A model generated the notes under the pieces. That model ran no database searches. It had not been told where the DNA came from and worked only from the letters and a program-made list of their open reading frames with translations. Made by a program: the position numbers and the translations under genes. This document shows positions 31,622 through 39,701 of a stretch of DNA of 46,494 bases, piece by piece. The DNA is taken from assembly GCA_014376435.1 (NCBI GenBank), contig JACMRL010000030.1, forward strand, positions 1 to 46,494. The letters run 5' to 3'. Position 1 is the stretch's first letter, and the number at the start of each line of letters is the position of its first letter. The stretch comes from Bdellovibrio sp. (GTDB taxonomy: Bacteria; Bdellovibrionota; Bdellovibrionia; Bdellovibrionales; Bdellovibrionaceae).

Positions 31622-31981
31622 ATGTTAAAAATGCTATTATCTGTGCTTGCCCTTTCTTCGTTAACTGTTGGATGCGCGACAATCCTAAATGAAGATTATC
31701 AGAAAATTAATGTGGCCACATCGAACAATAAAGAAGTGAAGGGTAACGTCGATGGTATTCCATTCACAGCCCCTAGCATTGTCAGTGTAAAGCGTTCAAA
31801 GGCCGATAAAATTTTAATTCTAGATTCAAATTCGTGCGCAAAGCAAACCTTGCTTGCCAGCCAAGTAGACACTAAGTTTTTCATCAATATTTTGAGTGGT
31901 GGAACTTTCGGATCAACCACTGACTATGCAACTGAGAAAATGTGGAAATTTCAGGAGTCAGTTGTAATTCCTTGTAACTAA
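31622..31981 (+). CDS. Lipoprotein (GSTTDYATEKMW type)
   Basis: A 119-residue precursor with lipobox LTVGC; Cys18 is the predicted lipidation site. The mature part has VDGIPFTAPSIVSVKRSK in the middle and the distinctive NILSGGTFGSTTDYATEKMW near the end, ending in IPCN. This pattern is shared by small lipoproteins found across Gram-negative bacteria, whose function is unknown. GGGAG precedes the ATG. It lies in the third att-bounded segment. Confidence 0.78.
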   Translation: MLKMLLSVLALSSLTVGCATILNEDYQKINVATSNNKEVKGNVDGIPFTAPSIVSVKRSKADKILILDSNSCAKQTLLASQVDTKFFINILSGGTFGSTTDYATEKMWKFQESVVIPCN

Positions 31982-31998
31982 TTTAATTTCTGTTCAAT

Positions 31999-33930
31999 TT
32001 GCGCCGTCTAAATTTACTTACAAATTTTACCATCAGACCGGTAATTTATAAGCTCAAGAGAAGCTATGAAAGGTTTTTCTTGAGTTTTTGTATAGCTTTT
32101 TTGGTTGGCCATAAAATTTTGGCGCTAGCTGCACCGATCGAGAATTTGAATCAACATATTCAATTACAAAAACTTTCAGAAGATCCAGTCTGGAAGGCCC
32201 TACTTCAACTGAGTCGCAATTCACCTCAAATTCATGATCCAAATTTTTATATCAGCCAAAGTTATAAAAGTTCTTATTTTGAACTGACAAGTTTTTTAGA
32301 CGCGCTTCATGCGCCGGATGCCAAGGCTACGGCTTGTCGATTTCCGGCCCGTTATTTTTGGCTCAAGAAAAAGCTACCGTTACATGATATAGACCTAAAT
32401 CAGTGTGAAGGGCTTTTCGAATTTATCACTCGCGCGCCACTTGAAACAGCGTCCGTCGTTTTTGCGACAGAAAATCTTGCGCAACCGGCAAGTATGATGG
32501 GACACATTTTTTTCAAATTTGGTGGGACCAATAGCAATAATATTTACGTCGAACATGTGATTTCCTTTTTCACAGATCTCAATGATATTAACTTTCCGAA
32601 ACTGATTATTCAGAGCCTGCTTACGGGCAAGCGCGGACTTTACGCATTATCTCCGTACGAACAAACCCGTGTTCATTATCTTTACGAAGAACAACGCAAC
32701 CTATGGGAATACCGACTGAATCTTTCGGAAGACGAAAAAATATTTCTACACTATTATTTTTATGAACTCAAAGATGTCTCATTTACCTATTATTTTCATT
32801 TATTTAACTGCGGAACTTTGGTTAAAAATATTTTAGCCATTTTACACCCTGAACTACTGGATGATTGGTCGCTTTGGGTAACACCTTTAGATGTGGCCCG
32901 CCTGCTTGATCAGCCTAGCTACGTGGAGAAGCAAGTCGTGCAAGCTTCCAGTCGTTGGAAAATAAAAGCACTAAATGAAAGCTTGTCACTAGACTCTTCA
33001 GAAGAAGCAAAGATTGAACATCGGAATTTTGCAGAACTGAATTTTGAAAAGAAAAATCAAAAAAACCAGTTCCTGTCTTTTGAACTGGCACTGGCATACA
33101 ATGATTACAGTTACGAGAAAGATCAGATAACTAAGGCTGATTGGAATTTGAACCGGCAGCTTCTAATAACCAAAAAAGATAAGATTTTACCATATGGGCA
33201 GCTCGATATTTCGAACTACAAAAAGCCATCAGCGACTATTCAGGATTCGCAAATATTTATAAGTGGGCTCGAGTCTGCAAATAGTTTCATCTCACAGGCT
33301 GAACCAAAAGATCGAATACTTTTAGTAGGATTCTTACCTGCCTCTCACACACTTTTTGAAGACAATACGCAATATCAAAATGAATCAGAACTTAAAATTG
33401 GTGAAGTCACGTTGAGTTATAAACCGCTTACTCAGCAGGTTGAGCTAAACTCATTCGTTTTATATTCTGCCATTTCATTGCAACCAAGTGATCCATATAC
33501 TGGGGGGCTTTCCGGACTATTTCGTTTGGGCGTAGAACCCAAGAAGCAAGATAACCTTGGCTTTAAAAAGTCATTTTTTCTAGAAGGTGGCTTAGGTCAA
33601 ACATTCCGATTATTGCACGATATTGATCTATTTTATCTAGCCAAAATAGGTGCAGAGTCTGAGACGGAAGCCTATCTTGCATTTGCACCCCAATTTGGAT
33701 TAATTGTTCGCGAGGTTTTTAATATGAAAACTCTTTTCTCGGTCGAGCATGAGTTTAGACTTAACCGAGCAAGCTATCTCAGCCAAAGCGTTACTCAAGT
33801 TTACAACGCGCGCCGTTTTTCTATTGCAATCCAATTCAATCAATATGAAAAAAAAGCTAGAAGACCAGACGATATGACACCTGAAAATTTCTCTCAAAAT
33901 TTTGTTGCAACTTACAAATTATTTTTTTGA
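31999..33930 (+). CDS. DUF4105 (Lnb N-terminal-like) envelope protein with beta-barrel tail
   Basis: A protein of up to 643 residues. After a hydrophobic export segment at about 26-45, residues 80-290 carry DUF4105 marks: CRFPARYFWL at 113-122, ASMMGHIFFKFGG at 164-176 with His169, and FHLFNCGTLVKNIL at 266-279 with Cys271, a papain-like Cys/His arrangement. Residues about 350-643 alternate like outer-membrane beta-strands and end in an aromatic residue (TYKLFF). I infer a barrel-anchored protein with an N-terminal peptidase-like domain. The start is unsure: TTG at 31999 has no ribosome binding site; a TTG near 32078 with AAAGG before it is an alternative. Confidence 0.75.
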   Translation: MRRLNLLTNFTIRPVIYKLKRSYERFFLSFCIAFLVGHKILALAAPIENLNQHIQLQKLSEDPVWKALLQLSRNSPQIHDPNFYISQSYKSSYFELTSFLDALHAPDAKATACRFPARYFWLKKKLPLHDIDLNQCEGLFEFITRAPLETASVVFATENLAQPASMMGHIFFKFGGTNSNNIYVEHVISFFTDLNDINFPKLIIQSLLTGKRGLYALSPYEQTRVHYLYEEQRNLWEYRLNLSEDEKIFLHYYFYELKDVSFTYYFHLFNCGTLVKNILAILHPELLDDWSLWVTPLDVARLLDQPSYVEKQVVQASSRWKIKALNESLSLDSSEEAKIEHRNFAELNFEKKNQKNQFLSFELALAYNDYSYEKDQITKADWNLNRQLLITKKDKILPYGQLDISNYKKPSATIQDSQIFISGLESANSFISQAEPKDRILLVGFLPASHTLFEDNTQYQNESELKIGEVTLSYKPLTQQVELNSFVLYSAISLQPSDPYTGGLSGLFRLGVEPKKQDNLGFKKSFFLEGGLGQTFRLLHDIDLFYLAKIGAESETEAYLAFAPQFGLIVREVFNMKTLFSVEHEFRLNRASYLSQSVTQVYNARRFSIAIQFNQYEKKARRPDDMTPENFSQNFVATYKLFF

Positions 33931-33978
33931 ACCTTAAAAACTGATTTACCGGAGATATTGCAAATTATAAAAAGGTAA

Positions 33979-34173
33979 CAAGGGCCAAATTTAGTAGAAA
34001 AATTTTTTGCTCTACTATTAATTGATTTAGCGGTTTCGGATGATTGTGACGGTACTGACTGGTACGTTAAGGTTGTTGAAGATAGCCGTGAGTTACTAAA
34101 AGTGCCTGGTGCCTCTATTTGAGTGAAAATTGAAGCCTTAAAAAACTTAAAGGGTCTGCTGTCTGAAATCTAA
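33979..34173 (+). pseudogene. Decayed coding fragment with internal stop
   Basis: One frame reads like protein for about 64 codons (GPNLVEKFFALLLIDLAVSD, DWYVKVVEDSRELLKVPGAS), interrupted by TGA at 34120-34122 and resuming with VKIEALKNLKGLLSEI to TAA at 34171-34173. There is no start codon, and the upstream stop is at 33976. Product unknown. It lies between the DUF4105 gene and the integrase remnant, so it is probably debris of the inserted element. Confidence 0.4.
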
Positions 34174-34317
34174 AGCCAAAGCGACAAAATGAATCTTAAC
34201 CTTCCGACCTCTATTTAGGCGTTAAATTGGCGAATCTCTGGCGTTCCACTGGCGTCGCATTAGGGCTTACAAGAATGACCAGCCGGGAGTTGTTGTAGCT
34301 ATTTAAATTCGTCCAAA

Positions 34318-34425
34318 ATGCCTAAACGAATCTTGGCAGAAATTATGGGCCACATAGATTTGAGTACTACTAACAGGTATTCGCACGTCACCAATCAAAC
34401 GTTAGGTTCAGAAGTTAAAAAGTGG
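34318..34425 (+). pseudogene. C-terminal remnant of a tyrosine recombinase (integrase)
   Basis: About 36 codons match the C-terminal active-site region of phage integrases: ILAEIMGHIDLSTTNRYSHV, carrying the GH-(x)-S-T-x-x-Y-x-H pattern with the catalytic histidine and tyrosine. The N-terminal and core parts are missing. It lies about 70 bases from the tRNA-Glu 3' end, where the integrase of a tRNA-targeting island is usually found. The frame runs on into the tRNA, which is not coding. Confidence 0.65.
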
Positions 34426-34493
34426 TTTTATTTTCAGAACAAGCAACGTTTCATTAGTCGCTTTATGATTGCTCTGTTATTTTGGTCACTTAG

Positions 34494-34517
34494 AAAAAAT
34501 TGGCGTTCCCAAGGGGA
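34494..34517. repeat. Source att site at the tRNA-Glu 3' end
   Basis: The 24 bases here are the tRNA-Glu 3' end plus downstream flank and are duplicated exactly at 31268-31291, for 17 bp at 28998-29014 and for 13 bp at 26275-26287. Confidence 0.8.
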
Positions 34518-34576
34518 TTCGAACCCCTGTATCCTCCGTGAAAGGGAGGTGTCCTAGGCCACTAGACGATGGGAAC
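34501..34576 (-). tRNA. tRNA-Glu (UUC)
   Basis: A 76-base cloverleaf read from 34576 to 34501. The acceptor stem GTTCCCA pairs with TGGGAAC; the anticodon loop is CTTTCAC on a CCTCC/GGAGG stem, giving anticodon UUC. The T arm is AGGGGTTCGAATCCCCT, and CCA is encoded. Its 3' end is the apparent integration site. Confidence 0.95.
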
Positions 34577-34646
34577 AGCGTGAGAGAAAGAATCTGTTCG
34601 ACCAGTGGAGCCGTTCAGCGCAATTCAAGACCAATTATTTTTAAAT

Positions 34647-34722
34647 TGGTGGCTCGCGATGGATTCGAACCATCGACCCTTTCATTAAAAGTGAAATGCT
34701 CTACCAGCTGAGCTAGCGAACC
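34647..34722 (-). tRNA. tRNA-Lys (UUU)
   Basis: A 76-base cloverleaf read from 34722. Acceptor GGTTCGC pairs with GCGAGCC (one G-T); the anticodon loop CTTTTAA on TTTCA/TGAAA gives UUU. The T arm is GATGGTTCGAATCCATC, and CCA is encoded. It precedes tRNA-Glu on the same strand by 70 bases and may share its transcript. Confidence 0.95.
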
Positions 34723-34860
34723 ACTCTTGAATTGAAAAGTTAATTTGTTACAGACAATGATTGCAGTCAAAGGGTTTTTTTGCAGTGCTTAATAATTCAA
34801 CAAGCCCTATGAAATCGCTACCTTATGCCCTTAAGCCCGAATTTTGAAATACATTCTTGA

Positions 34861-35655
34861 GTGAATTTTTTACGAGCGTTTAGCCAACATATTGCATTTG
34901 TATCAGCGAAGCTGTCGAGTCTTCTGACAGTTGTTGGCCTAATGATCACTTTTGCGGGGCCAAGCCCGGCCATGGCGGCGGAGCCGATTGATGTGGTGTT
35001 TGATCTGGATTGGACACTGATCTACCCAACCAATGAAAACATGGCGCTAGCGGTGCCTAAGAACACGTTTAAAATTGGTAATAATCTATTCAGACTCACC
35101 GATCACGCGGTTGAAATTTTATTAGAGTTACACCAGCAGCCCGATGTGCGAATTTCATTTTTTAGTGGCGGCGCGCGCGAAAGAAATACAGCGGTAGTAA
35201 AAATAATTTACGATTTAATGAATAAACCAGAATACCGGCCTCATAAAATTCTTTCGTTCGAAGATTTGACCGTGATTTCTACTGATAAAGATTTAAAATT
35301 TGCGCAAAGAAATAAAAAAGATATCGGAAAATTTTTTAATTTGCAGCGTGCGATGTTGGTCGATGATATCGAAGATTTTATTTTACCCGGCCAAGAGCAA
35401 AATGAAAAATGGCTAGGAAAAACCTATAATGATCGACCCAAATTTGAATTGCAGTCGTTAGAAGAAACAAAAGATGCGGCCTACTCAGCGCCAAACTTTA
35501 ACGAATGGCTGCGTGAACGTAATAAATTAGTGACTGTTAAAGAAATTATTTTAAAGACCTTAGAATTAACTCGGCAGAATTCAAAAACTTTTGTCGAAAA
35601 TCTACAAAGCTTCATCATTCTACCGGGCCTGTGCGCGGGCTTATTCAGCCCGTAA
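34861..35655 (+). CDS. Exported HAD-superfamily (NIF-like) phosphatase
   Basis: A 264-residue protein with an N-terminal signal sequence of about 40 residues (hydrophobic core SSLLTVVGLMITFAG, likely cleavage after AMA). HAD motifs follow: VFDLDWTLIYP at 46-56 with nucleophile Asp48 and acid/base Asp50, ISFFSGGARERN as motif II near 100-110, and AMLVDDIEDFILP near 160-172. The arrangement resembles the NLI-interacting-factor phosphatases, which is unusual for an exported bacterial protein. The start is GTG at 34861. It is convergent with purA. Confidence 0.78.
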   Translation: MNFLRAFSQHIAFVSAKLSSLLTVVGLMITFAGPSPAMAAEPIDVVFDLDWTLIYPTNENMALAVPKNTFKIGNNLFRLTDHAVEILLELHQQPDVRISFFSGGARERNTAVVKIIYDLMNKPEYRPHKILSFEDLTVISTDKDLKFAQRNKKDIGKFFNLQRAMLVDDIEDFILPGQEQNEKWLGKTYNDRPKFELQSLEETKDAAYSAPNFNEWLRERNKLVTVKEIILKTLELTRQNSKTFVENLQSFIILPGLCAGLFSP

Positions 35656-35657
35656 AA

Positions 35658-36956
35658 TTAATCTTGAAATACAGGTTTGATCCACAAGGTTTGGTCTCTG
35701 TCGGGACCAACTGAAACAACATCAATCGGGCAACCCACATGACGAGTGACGAAATCGATGTAAGCTAATGCTTTCATCGGTAAATCTTTAATCGCTTTCA
35801 CTTGCGTAAGATCTTCTTTCCAGCCTGGTAAATATTCGATCACGGGTTCAAGTTGACTGACTAATTCAGTTGAAGTTGGAAATTCGTGGATGATTTCGCC
35901 GTTTAATTTGTAGCCAGTACAAATACCTAGTTGCTCGTGATCAGATAAAACGTCTAATTTCATCATCGCTAAGCTGTTGATTCCGTTTAAGCGGATCGCG
36001 TATTTAAGCGCAACTAGATCAAGCCAGCCACAACGACGAGCTCGCCCGGTGGTTGAACCAAATTCGTGACCCTCTTTTTGAATTCTTGCGCCGACATCAT
36101 TAGTTAATTCAGTCGGAAATGGTCCGCTACCTACGCGCGTGCAGTAAGCTTTAAACACGCCGACAATTTTTGATAGGTGGTGAGGGCCAACGCCCGCACT
36201 GATCGAGCCCGCACCGGCTAAAGTTGATGAGCTAGTCACATACGGATAAGTACCGTGGTGAATATCAAGTAAAGTTCCTTGCGCGCCTTCAAAAAGTACG
36301 CGGCGATTTAGTTTTAGTTTTTGCGCGACTAGAAGACTAACGTCAGCGGTGCGGTAAGGTTTGATTTCTTCGATCACGGTTTGAATTTGGTCGTAGATAT
36401 CTTTCGCTTTGATTTCAGTTACATCATAAAGTTTAGTTAACAGCGCATTTTTTTCTTTTAGTACAAATTCTAATTTCGCCATTAAGTTTTTATTATCGTA
36501 AAGATCGCTCATTACCAGCGCTCGGCGGGCGGCGCGGTCTTCGTAAGCGGGGCCAATGCCTTTTCCAGTGGTACCAATTTTACCATCGGACAAATCTTTT
36601 TCACGCGCTTGATCTAAAGCTTTATGGTAGGGAAGTAAGGCCGTAGCGTTATCAGAAATTAATAATTGAGCGGGAGAGATCGAAAAACCCGCTGCTTTTA
36701 GTTTTCTAATTTCTTCGGCTAAGCCAAAAATATCAACCACCACGCCCGAGGCAATTAAGCACATTTTTTCCGGATGTAAAATTCCAGACGGTATTAAGTG
36801 TAGAACCGTTTTTTTACCGTTCACCACTAAAGTATGTCCGGCATTAGAGCCGCCTTGAAAACGTACGACCATATCAGCACTTGCGGCCAAGACATCGATT
36901 AGTTTACCTTTTCCTTCGTCTCCCCATTGAGCTCCGACGACTACCGTTGCTGACAT
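35658..36956 (-). CDS. purA: Adenylosuccinate synthetase
   Basis: The 432-residue enzyme converts IMP and aspartate to adenylosuccinate with GTP, the first step to AMP. GAQWGDEGKGK at 8-18 holds the P-loop and catalytic Asp13; GGSNAGHTL follows near 38-46 with the catalytic histidine. Further family blocks are GTTGKGIGPAYEDRAAR and FEGAQGTLLDIHHGTYPYVT. A longer frame is open to 37013, but AAAGGA six bases before the ATG at 36956 and the conserved MSATVVVGAQWGDEG start decide for 36956. It is the third gene of the aminotransferase-serA-purA operon. Confidence 0.95.
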   Translation of the reverse strand: MSATVVVGAQWGDEGKGKLIDVLAASADMVVRFQGGSNAGHTLVVNGKKTVLHLIPSGILHPEKMCLIASGVVVDIFGLAEEIRKLKAAGFSISPAQLLISDNATALLPYHKALDQAREKDLSDGKIGTTGKGIGPAYEDRAARRALVMSDLYDNKNLMAKLEFVLKEKNALLTKLYDVTEIKAKDIYDQIQTVIEEIKPYRTADVSLLVAQKLKLNRRVLFEGAQGTLLDIHHGTYPYVTSSSTLAGAGSISAGVGPHHLSKIVGVFKAYCTRVGSGPFPTELTNDVGARIQKEGHEFGSTTGRARRCGWLDLVALKYAIRLNGINSLAMMKLDVLSDHEQLGICTGYKLNGEIIHEFPTSTELVSQLEPVIEYLPGWKEDLTQVKAIKDLPMKALAYIDFVTRHVGCPIDVVSVGPDRDQTLWIKPVFQD

Positions 36957-36957
36957 A

Positions 36958-37923
36958 CTAAGTCCTTTCCTTGAACGACAATGATCCCCATTCGTTTTGA
37001 AGAGGTAATGCATTCATTAAAATATTTTTTGAAAAGTAATTTTCGACCTGCTGGGCCGCTTGCATCGAAGCTTTTAAAAAAGCTTCTTCCGTAAATGCGC
37101 CTAAGTGCGGAGTTAAAATTGCGTTTGTGCATTTACGCAATTTTGAATCGCGCGGTAAAGGTTCTTTATTGAAAACATCAAGCCCGGCGCACGCGATCGC
37201 TTTTTCTTGCAGGGCATCCGCTAAATCATCTTCATTAATGACTGAACCGCGCGAAGTATTAATTAAAATTAAATCTTCGTGCACGTATTCAAAATGTGAA
37301 CGGTTTAACATATGGTGAGTTTCAAAAGTTGCGGGCACATGAAAAGTTAAAATATCGGATTGTTTTAAAACTTCTTCGTAACTTTGGCGTTGCACATTCG
37401 CTTTTTTGAAAGTGTCTTCTAGTTGATACGGATCAAACGCAATCACGGTCATCCCGAAAGCTTGCGCCATCTTTGCAACCCGTTGACCGATACGGCCTAA
37501 GCCGATAATTCCTAAAGTTTTATTTTCTAATTCAAAACCTACGAATGGATCACGCGTCCAAACTCCGGCTTTCATTTCTTTGTGCGCAAAAACAATATGC
37601 CGAGTACAAGCCATCAATAAAGCCCAAGTGTGTTCAGCGGTCGAAGTAACGTTGGCTTCGGGTGTGTACATCACTTTAATATTACGCTGGGCCGTTTCCT
37701 TTAAATCGATATGATCGTAACCGCTGGTGCAGGTAACGATGAGCTCTAAATTTTTAGCTTGGTTTAATAGATTCGCATCTACCGCAAATTTTGAACGTAT
37801 GATTAAAGCATTGGCTTCAGCGATATTAGTTTCGGTGTAGTTTTCGACGCGGAAGTTTTTATTTTTTTTAAGTTCAATCAAAGCTTCAACGGCAAAACGG
37901 TCGGCAATTACAATTTTTTTCAT
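36958..37923 (-). CDS. serA: D-3-phosphoglycerate dehydrogenase-like
   Basis: A 321-residue D-2-hydroxyacid dehydrogenase. The NAD-binding motif is IIGLGRIGQRVA at about 139-150. Catalytic residues are placed in NTSRGSVINEDDL (Arg), LDVFNKEP (Glu region) and LTPHLGAFTEEA (His). The C-terminal ACT regulatory domain of E. coli SerA is missing, so serine feedback through that domain is not expected. Together with the upstream aminotransferase it probably makes phosphoserine for serine synthesis. It overlaps the aminotransferase stop by ATGA and ends one base before purA. Confidence 0.85.
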   Translation of the reverse strand: MKKIVIADRFAVEALIELKKNKNFRVENYTETNIAEANALIIRSKFAVDANLLNQAKNLELIVTCTSGYDHIDLKETAQRNIKVMYTPEANVTSTAEHTWALLMACTRHIVFAHKEMKAGVWTRDPFVGFELENKTLGIIGLGRIGQRVAKMAQAFGMTVIAFDPYQLEDTFKKANVQRQSYEEVLKQSDILTFHVPATFETHHMLNRSHFEYVHEDLILINTSRGSVINEDDLADALQEKAIACAGLDVFNKEPLPRDSKLRKCTNAILTPHLGAFTEEAFLKASMQAAQQVENYFSKNILMNALPLQNEWGSLSFKERT

Positions 37924-39062
37924 ACTTCATGTGCTTTCAGCCAAGCAGTCGATTCTTCTCTAATTCTTGCAGCCGAAATTTCATAGCCTAGATCTGATAA
38001 GGCTAAGGCAAAATTTTCCATTCCGGCGATTAAGTCTTCATCTAATATGTAACCCATGTGTCCAATGCGGATAATTTTACCCTTCGCTTGATCTTGCCCA
38101 CCCATCACGGTGACTAAATATTTTTTCTCTAAGTGAGCGCGAAGTTTTACTCCATCAACCGAAGCGGGTAAATTAATCGCGGTTACAGAATCAGACGGAG
38201 CTTCGGAGTAAAGACTTAAGCACATTTTTAGTGCCATCGCGCGAGTAAAATCAGCTCGCCGGCGGAGTTGCGCAAAATGTTTTTCTAAACCGATTTCTTG
38301 GATACGAGTTAAAATAAAATCTAAAGCTTTAACTAAAGGAACCGGTGAAGAAAATAAAGTCTCGCCATTTTTATTGGCTTTTAATTCTTTTCGTAAATCA
38401 AAATAAAAACGGGGAGTGCTTGCAGTCTCGGCTATTTTCCACGCTTTTTCTGAAAGAGCTACAAAACTTAAACCGGTCGGGAGCATGACGGCTTTTTGGC
38501 TACCGGCAACGAGTGCGTCGATGTGCCATTCATCCATTTTCATTGGAAATGCGCCCACGGCGGTAATTCCATCCACTAAGAAAAGTGCGGACGTTGTTGC
38601 AATTAATTTTCCGAGTTCTTCAATCGGGTGCATCGTACCGGTGCTTGTTTCACAAGCTTGCGTCATTACAATTTTAATTTTTGGGTTTTGTTTTAATAAA
38701 TTGTCTACATCTTTTACTTGAACAGCTTTACCCCACTCAACTTGTAAACGATGAACTTTGGCGCCGTAAGTTTCGGCCATATCAGCCCAACGCTCGCCAA
38801 ATTTTCCGCTGACGATTGCTAAGATTTCGTCGCTACGTGATAGAACGTTAACCAATGCCGATTCCATCCCGCCGCTACCGGTTGAAGTGTGCATGAACAC
38901 GGGATTTTTGGTTTGAAATAAAAATTTTAAATTTTGTAAAACGCGCGCCAGAATTAAATCAAATTCAGGCGTGCGATGATGGATCATAGGTTCAGCAAGG
39001 ATCTTCTGCACTTCGGGGTGTAGTTGAACAGGGCCGGGGGCAAGAAGAATAGCATTTGACAT
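37920..39062 (-). CDS. Class V aminotransferase (alanine-glyoxylate/phosphoserine type)
   Basis: A 380-residue PLP enzyme. PLP lysine is Lys190 in GSQKAVMLP, with Asp164 in FLVDGITAVGA contacting the ring nitrogen; the N-terminus APGPVQLHPEV is typical of alanine-glyoxylate and serine-pyruvate aminotransferases. As first gene of an operon with serA, the likely reaction is transamination of 3-phosphohydroxypyruvate to phosphoserine, replacing a canonical SerC; this is inferred from the neighbour. Alternatives are serine-glyoxylate or alanine-glyoxylate aminotransferase. Confidence 0.85.
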   Translation of the reverse strand: MSNAILLAPGPVQLHPEVQKILAEPMIHHRTPEFDLILARVLQNLKFLFQTKNPVFMHTSTGSGGMESALVNVLSRSDEILAIVSGKFGERWADMAETYGAKVHRLQVEWGKAVQVKDVDNLLKQNPKIKIVMTQACETSTGTMHPIEELGKLIATTSALFLVDGITAVGAFPMKMDEWHIDALVAGSQKAVMLPTGLSFVALSEKAWKIAETASTPRFYFDLRKELKANKNGETLFSSPVPLVKALDFILTRIQEIGLEKHFAQLRRRADFTRAMALKMCLSLYSEAPSDSVTAINLPASVDGVKLRAHLEKKYLVTVMGGQDQAKGKIIRIGHMGYILDEDLIAGMENFALALSDLGYEISAARIREESTAWLKAHEV

Positions 39063-39091
39063 AGGGAAACCTTCCAGATTTATTAAAGCAG

Positions 39092-39682
39092 ATGAAACGA
39101 ATACTTTCGCTTATTTTTTTAGTGCTGACGGCATCAGTCATTCAGATTAGCCTTGCAGGCTGTGCTTACAAACTGAGCTCGAAGTCGATGTTACTTCCGG
39201 GTAATGTAAAGCGGGTGCAAATTCCGCTATTTAAAAACAAATCAATCGAACCTGAAACAGAAGTATTTTTCACAAATGCGCTCAAGACTGAGGCTTTAAA
39301 GTCGGGCTTAGTTAGTTTGCAAGATAGTGAAAACACCAGCGAGGCTGTCTTGCAAGGCACAGTGACAGCGGTTGACGTGGTCGCCGAAGAATCAGTCATC
39401 GAAGCAAAAAATGCGACCTATCTTCCTTCGCGTACCGTTTTGGCGACTCAGTATCGAGTCGTTGTAACAATTAATTTAGTCTTACAGAAAAAAGGCAGTA
39501 GCGAAATTTTATGGAGCGGAAGCTTTAAGCAGCTAAAAAATTACTCGGCTCCGCAAATTACGCTACCAGTTATTAATACCTCAAACAGTCTTTACAACTT
39601 TTCTGCGAAACGGCAGACTCTGGAAGTATTAGCTAAAGAGATGATGCAAGAGGCTTTCGATCGAATGCTCGAAAATTTTTAA
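39092..39682 (+). CDS. lptE: LPS assembly lipoprotein LptE
   Basis: A 196-residue lipoprotein precursor with lipobox LAGC; Cys24 is lipidated. The mature part has the LptE pattern: GCAYKLSS, VQIPLFKNKSIEPETEVFFT and the later EAVLQGTVTAVD. LptE plugs the LptD barrel and helps insert lipopolysaccharide in the outer membrane. It is directly upstream of holA, the order seen in many Gram-negative bacteria, which strongly supports the call. It is divergent from the aminotransferase operon. Confidence 0.88.
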   Translation: MKRILSLIFLVLTASVIQISLAGCAYKLSSKSMLLPGNVKRVQIPLFKNKSIEPETEVFFTNALKTEALKSGLVSLQDSENTSEAVLQGTVTAVDVVAEESVIEAKNATYLPSRTVLATQYRVVVTINLVLQKKGSSEILWSGSFKQLKNYSAPQITLPVINTSNSLYNFSAKRQTLEVLAKEMMQEAFDRMLENF

Positions 39683-39701
39683 TTTGTGAGACAATTAATA
39701 A

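Noticed and set aside
34239..34247. Fifth att-like copy TGGCGTTCC
   Set aside because: Only nine bases match; too short to count as an att site.
34469..34711. Open frame of 80 codons across both tRNA genes
   Set aside because: It translates the complements of tRNA-Glu and tRNA-Lys (RTPVSSVKGR, DGFEPSTLSLK are well-known tRNA artefacts).
35636..35652. Terminator at the end of the HAD-like gene
   Set aside because: The CGGGCT/AGCCCG hairpin is real, but no T-run follows on either strand.
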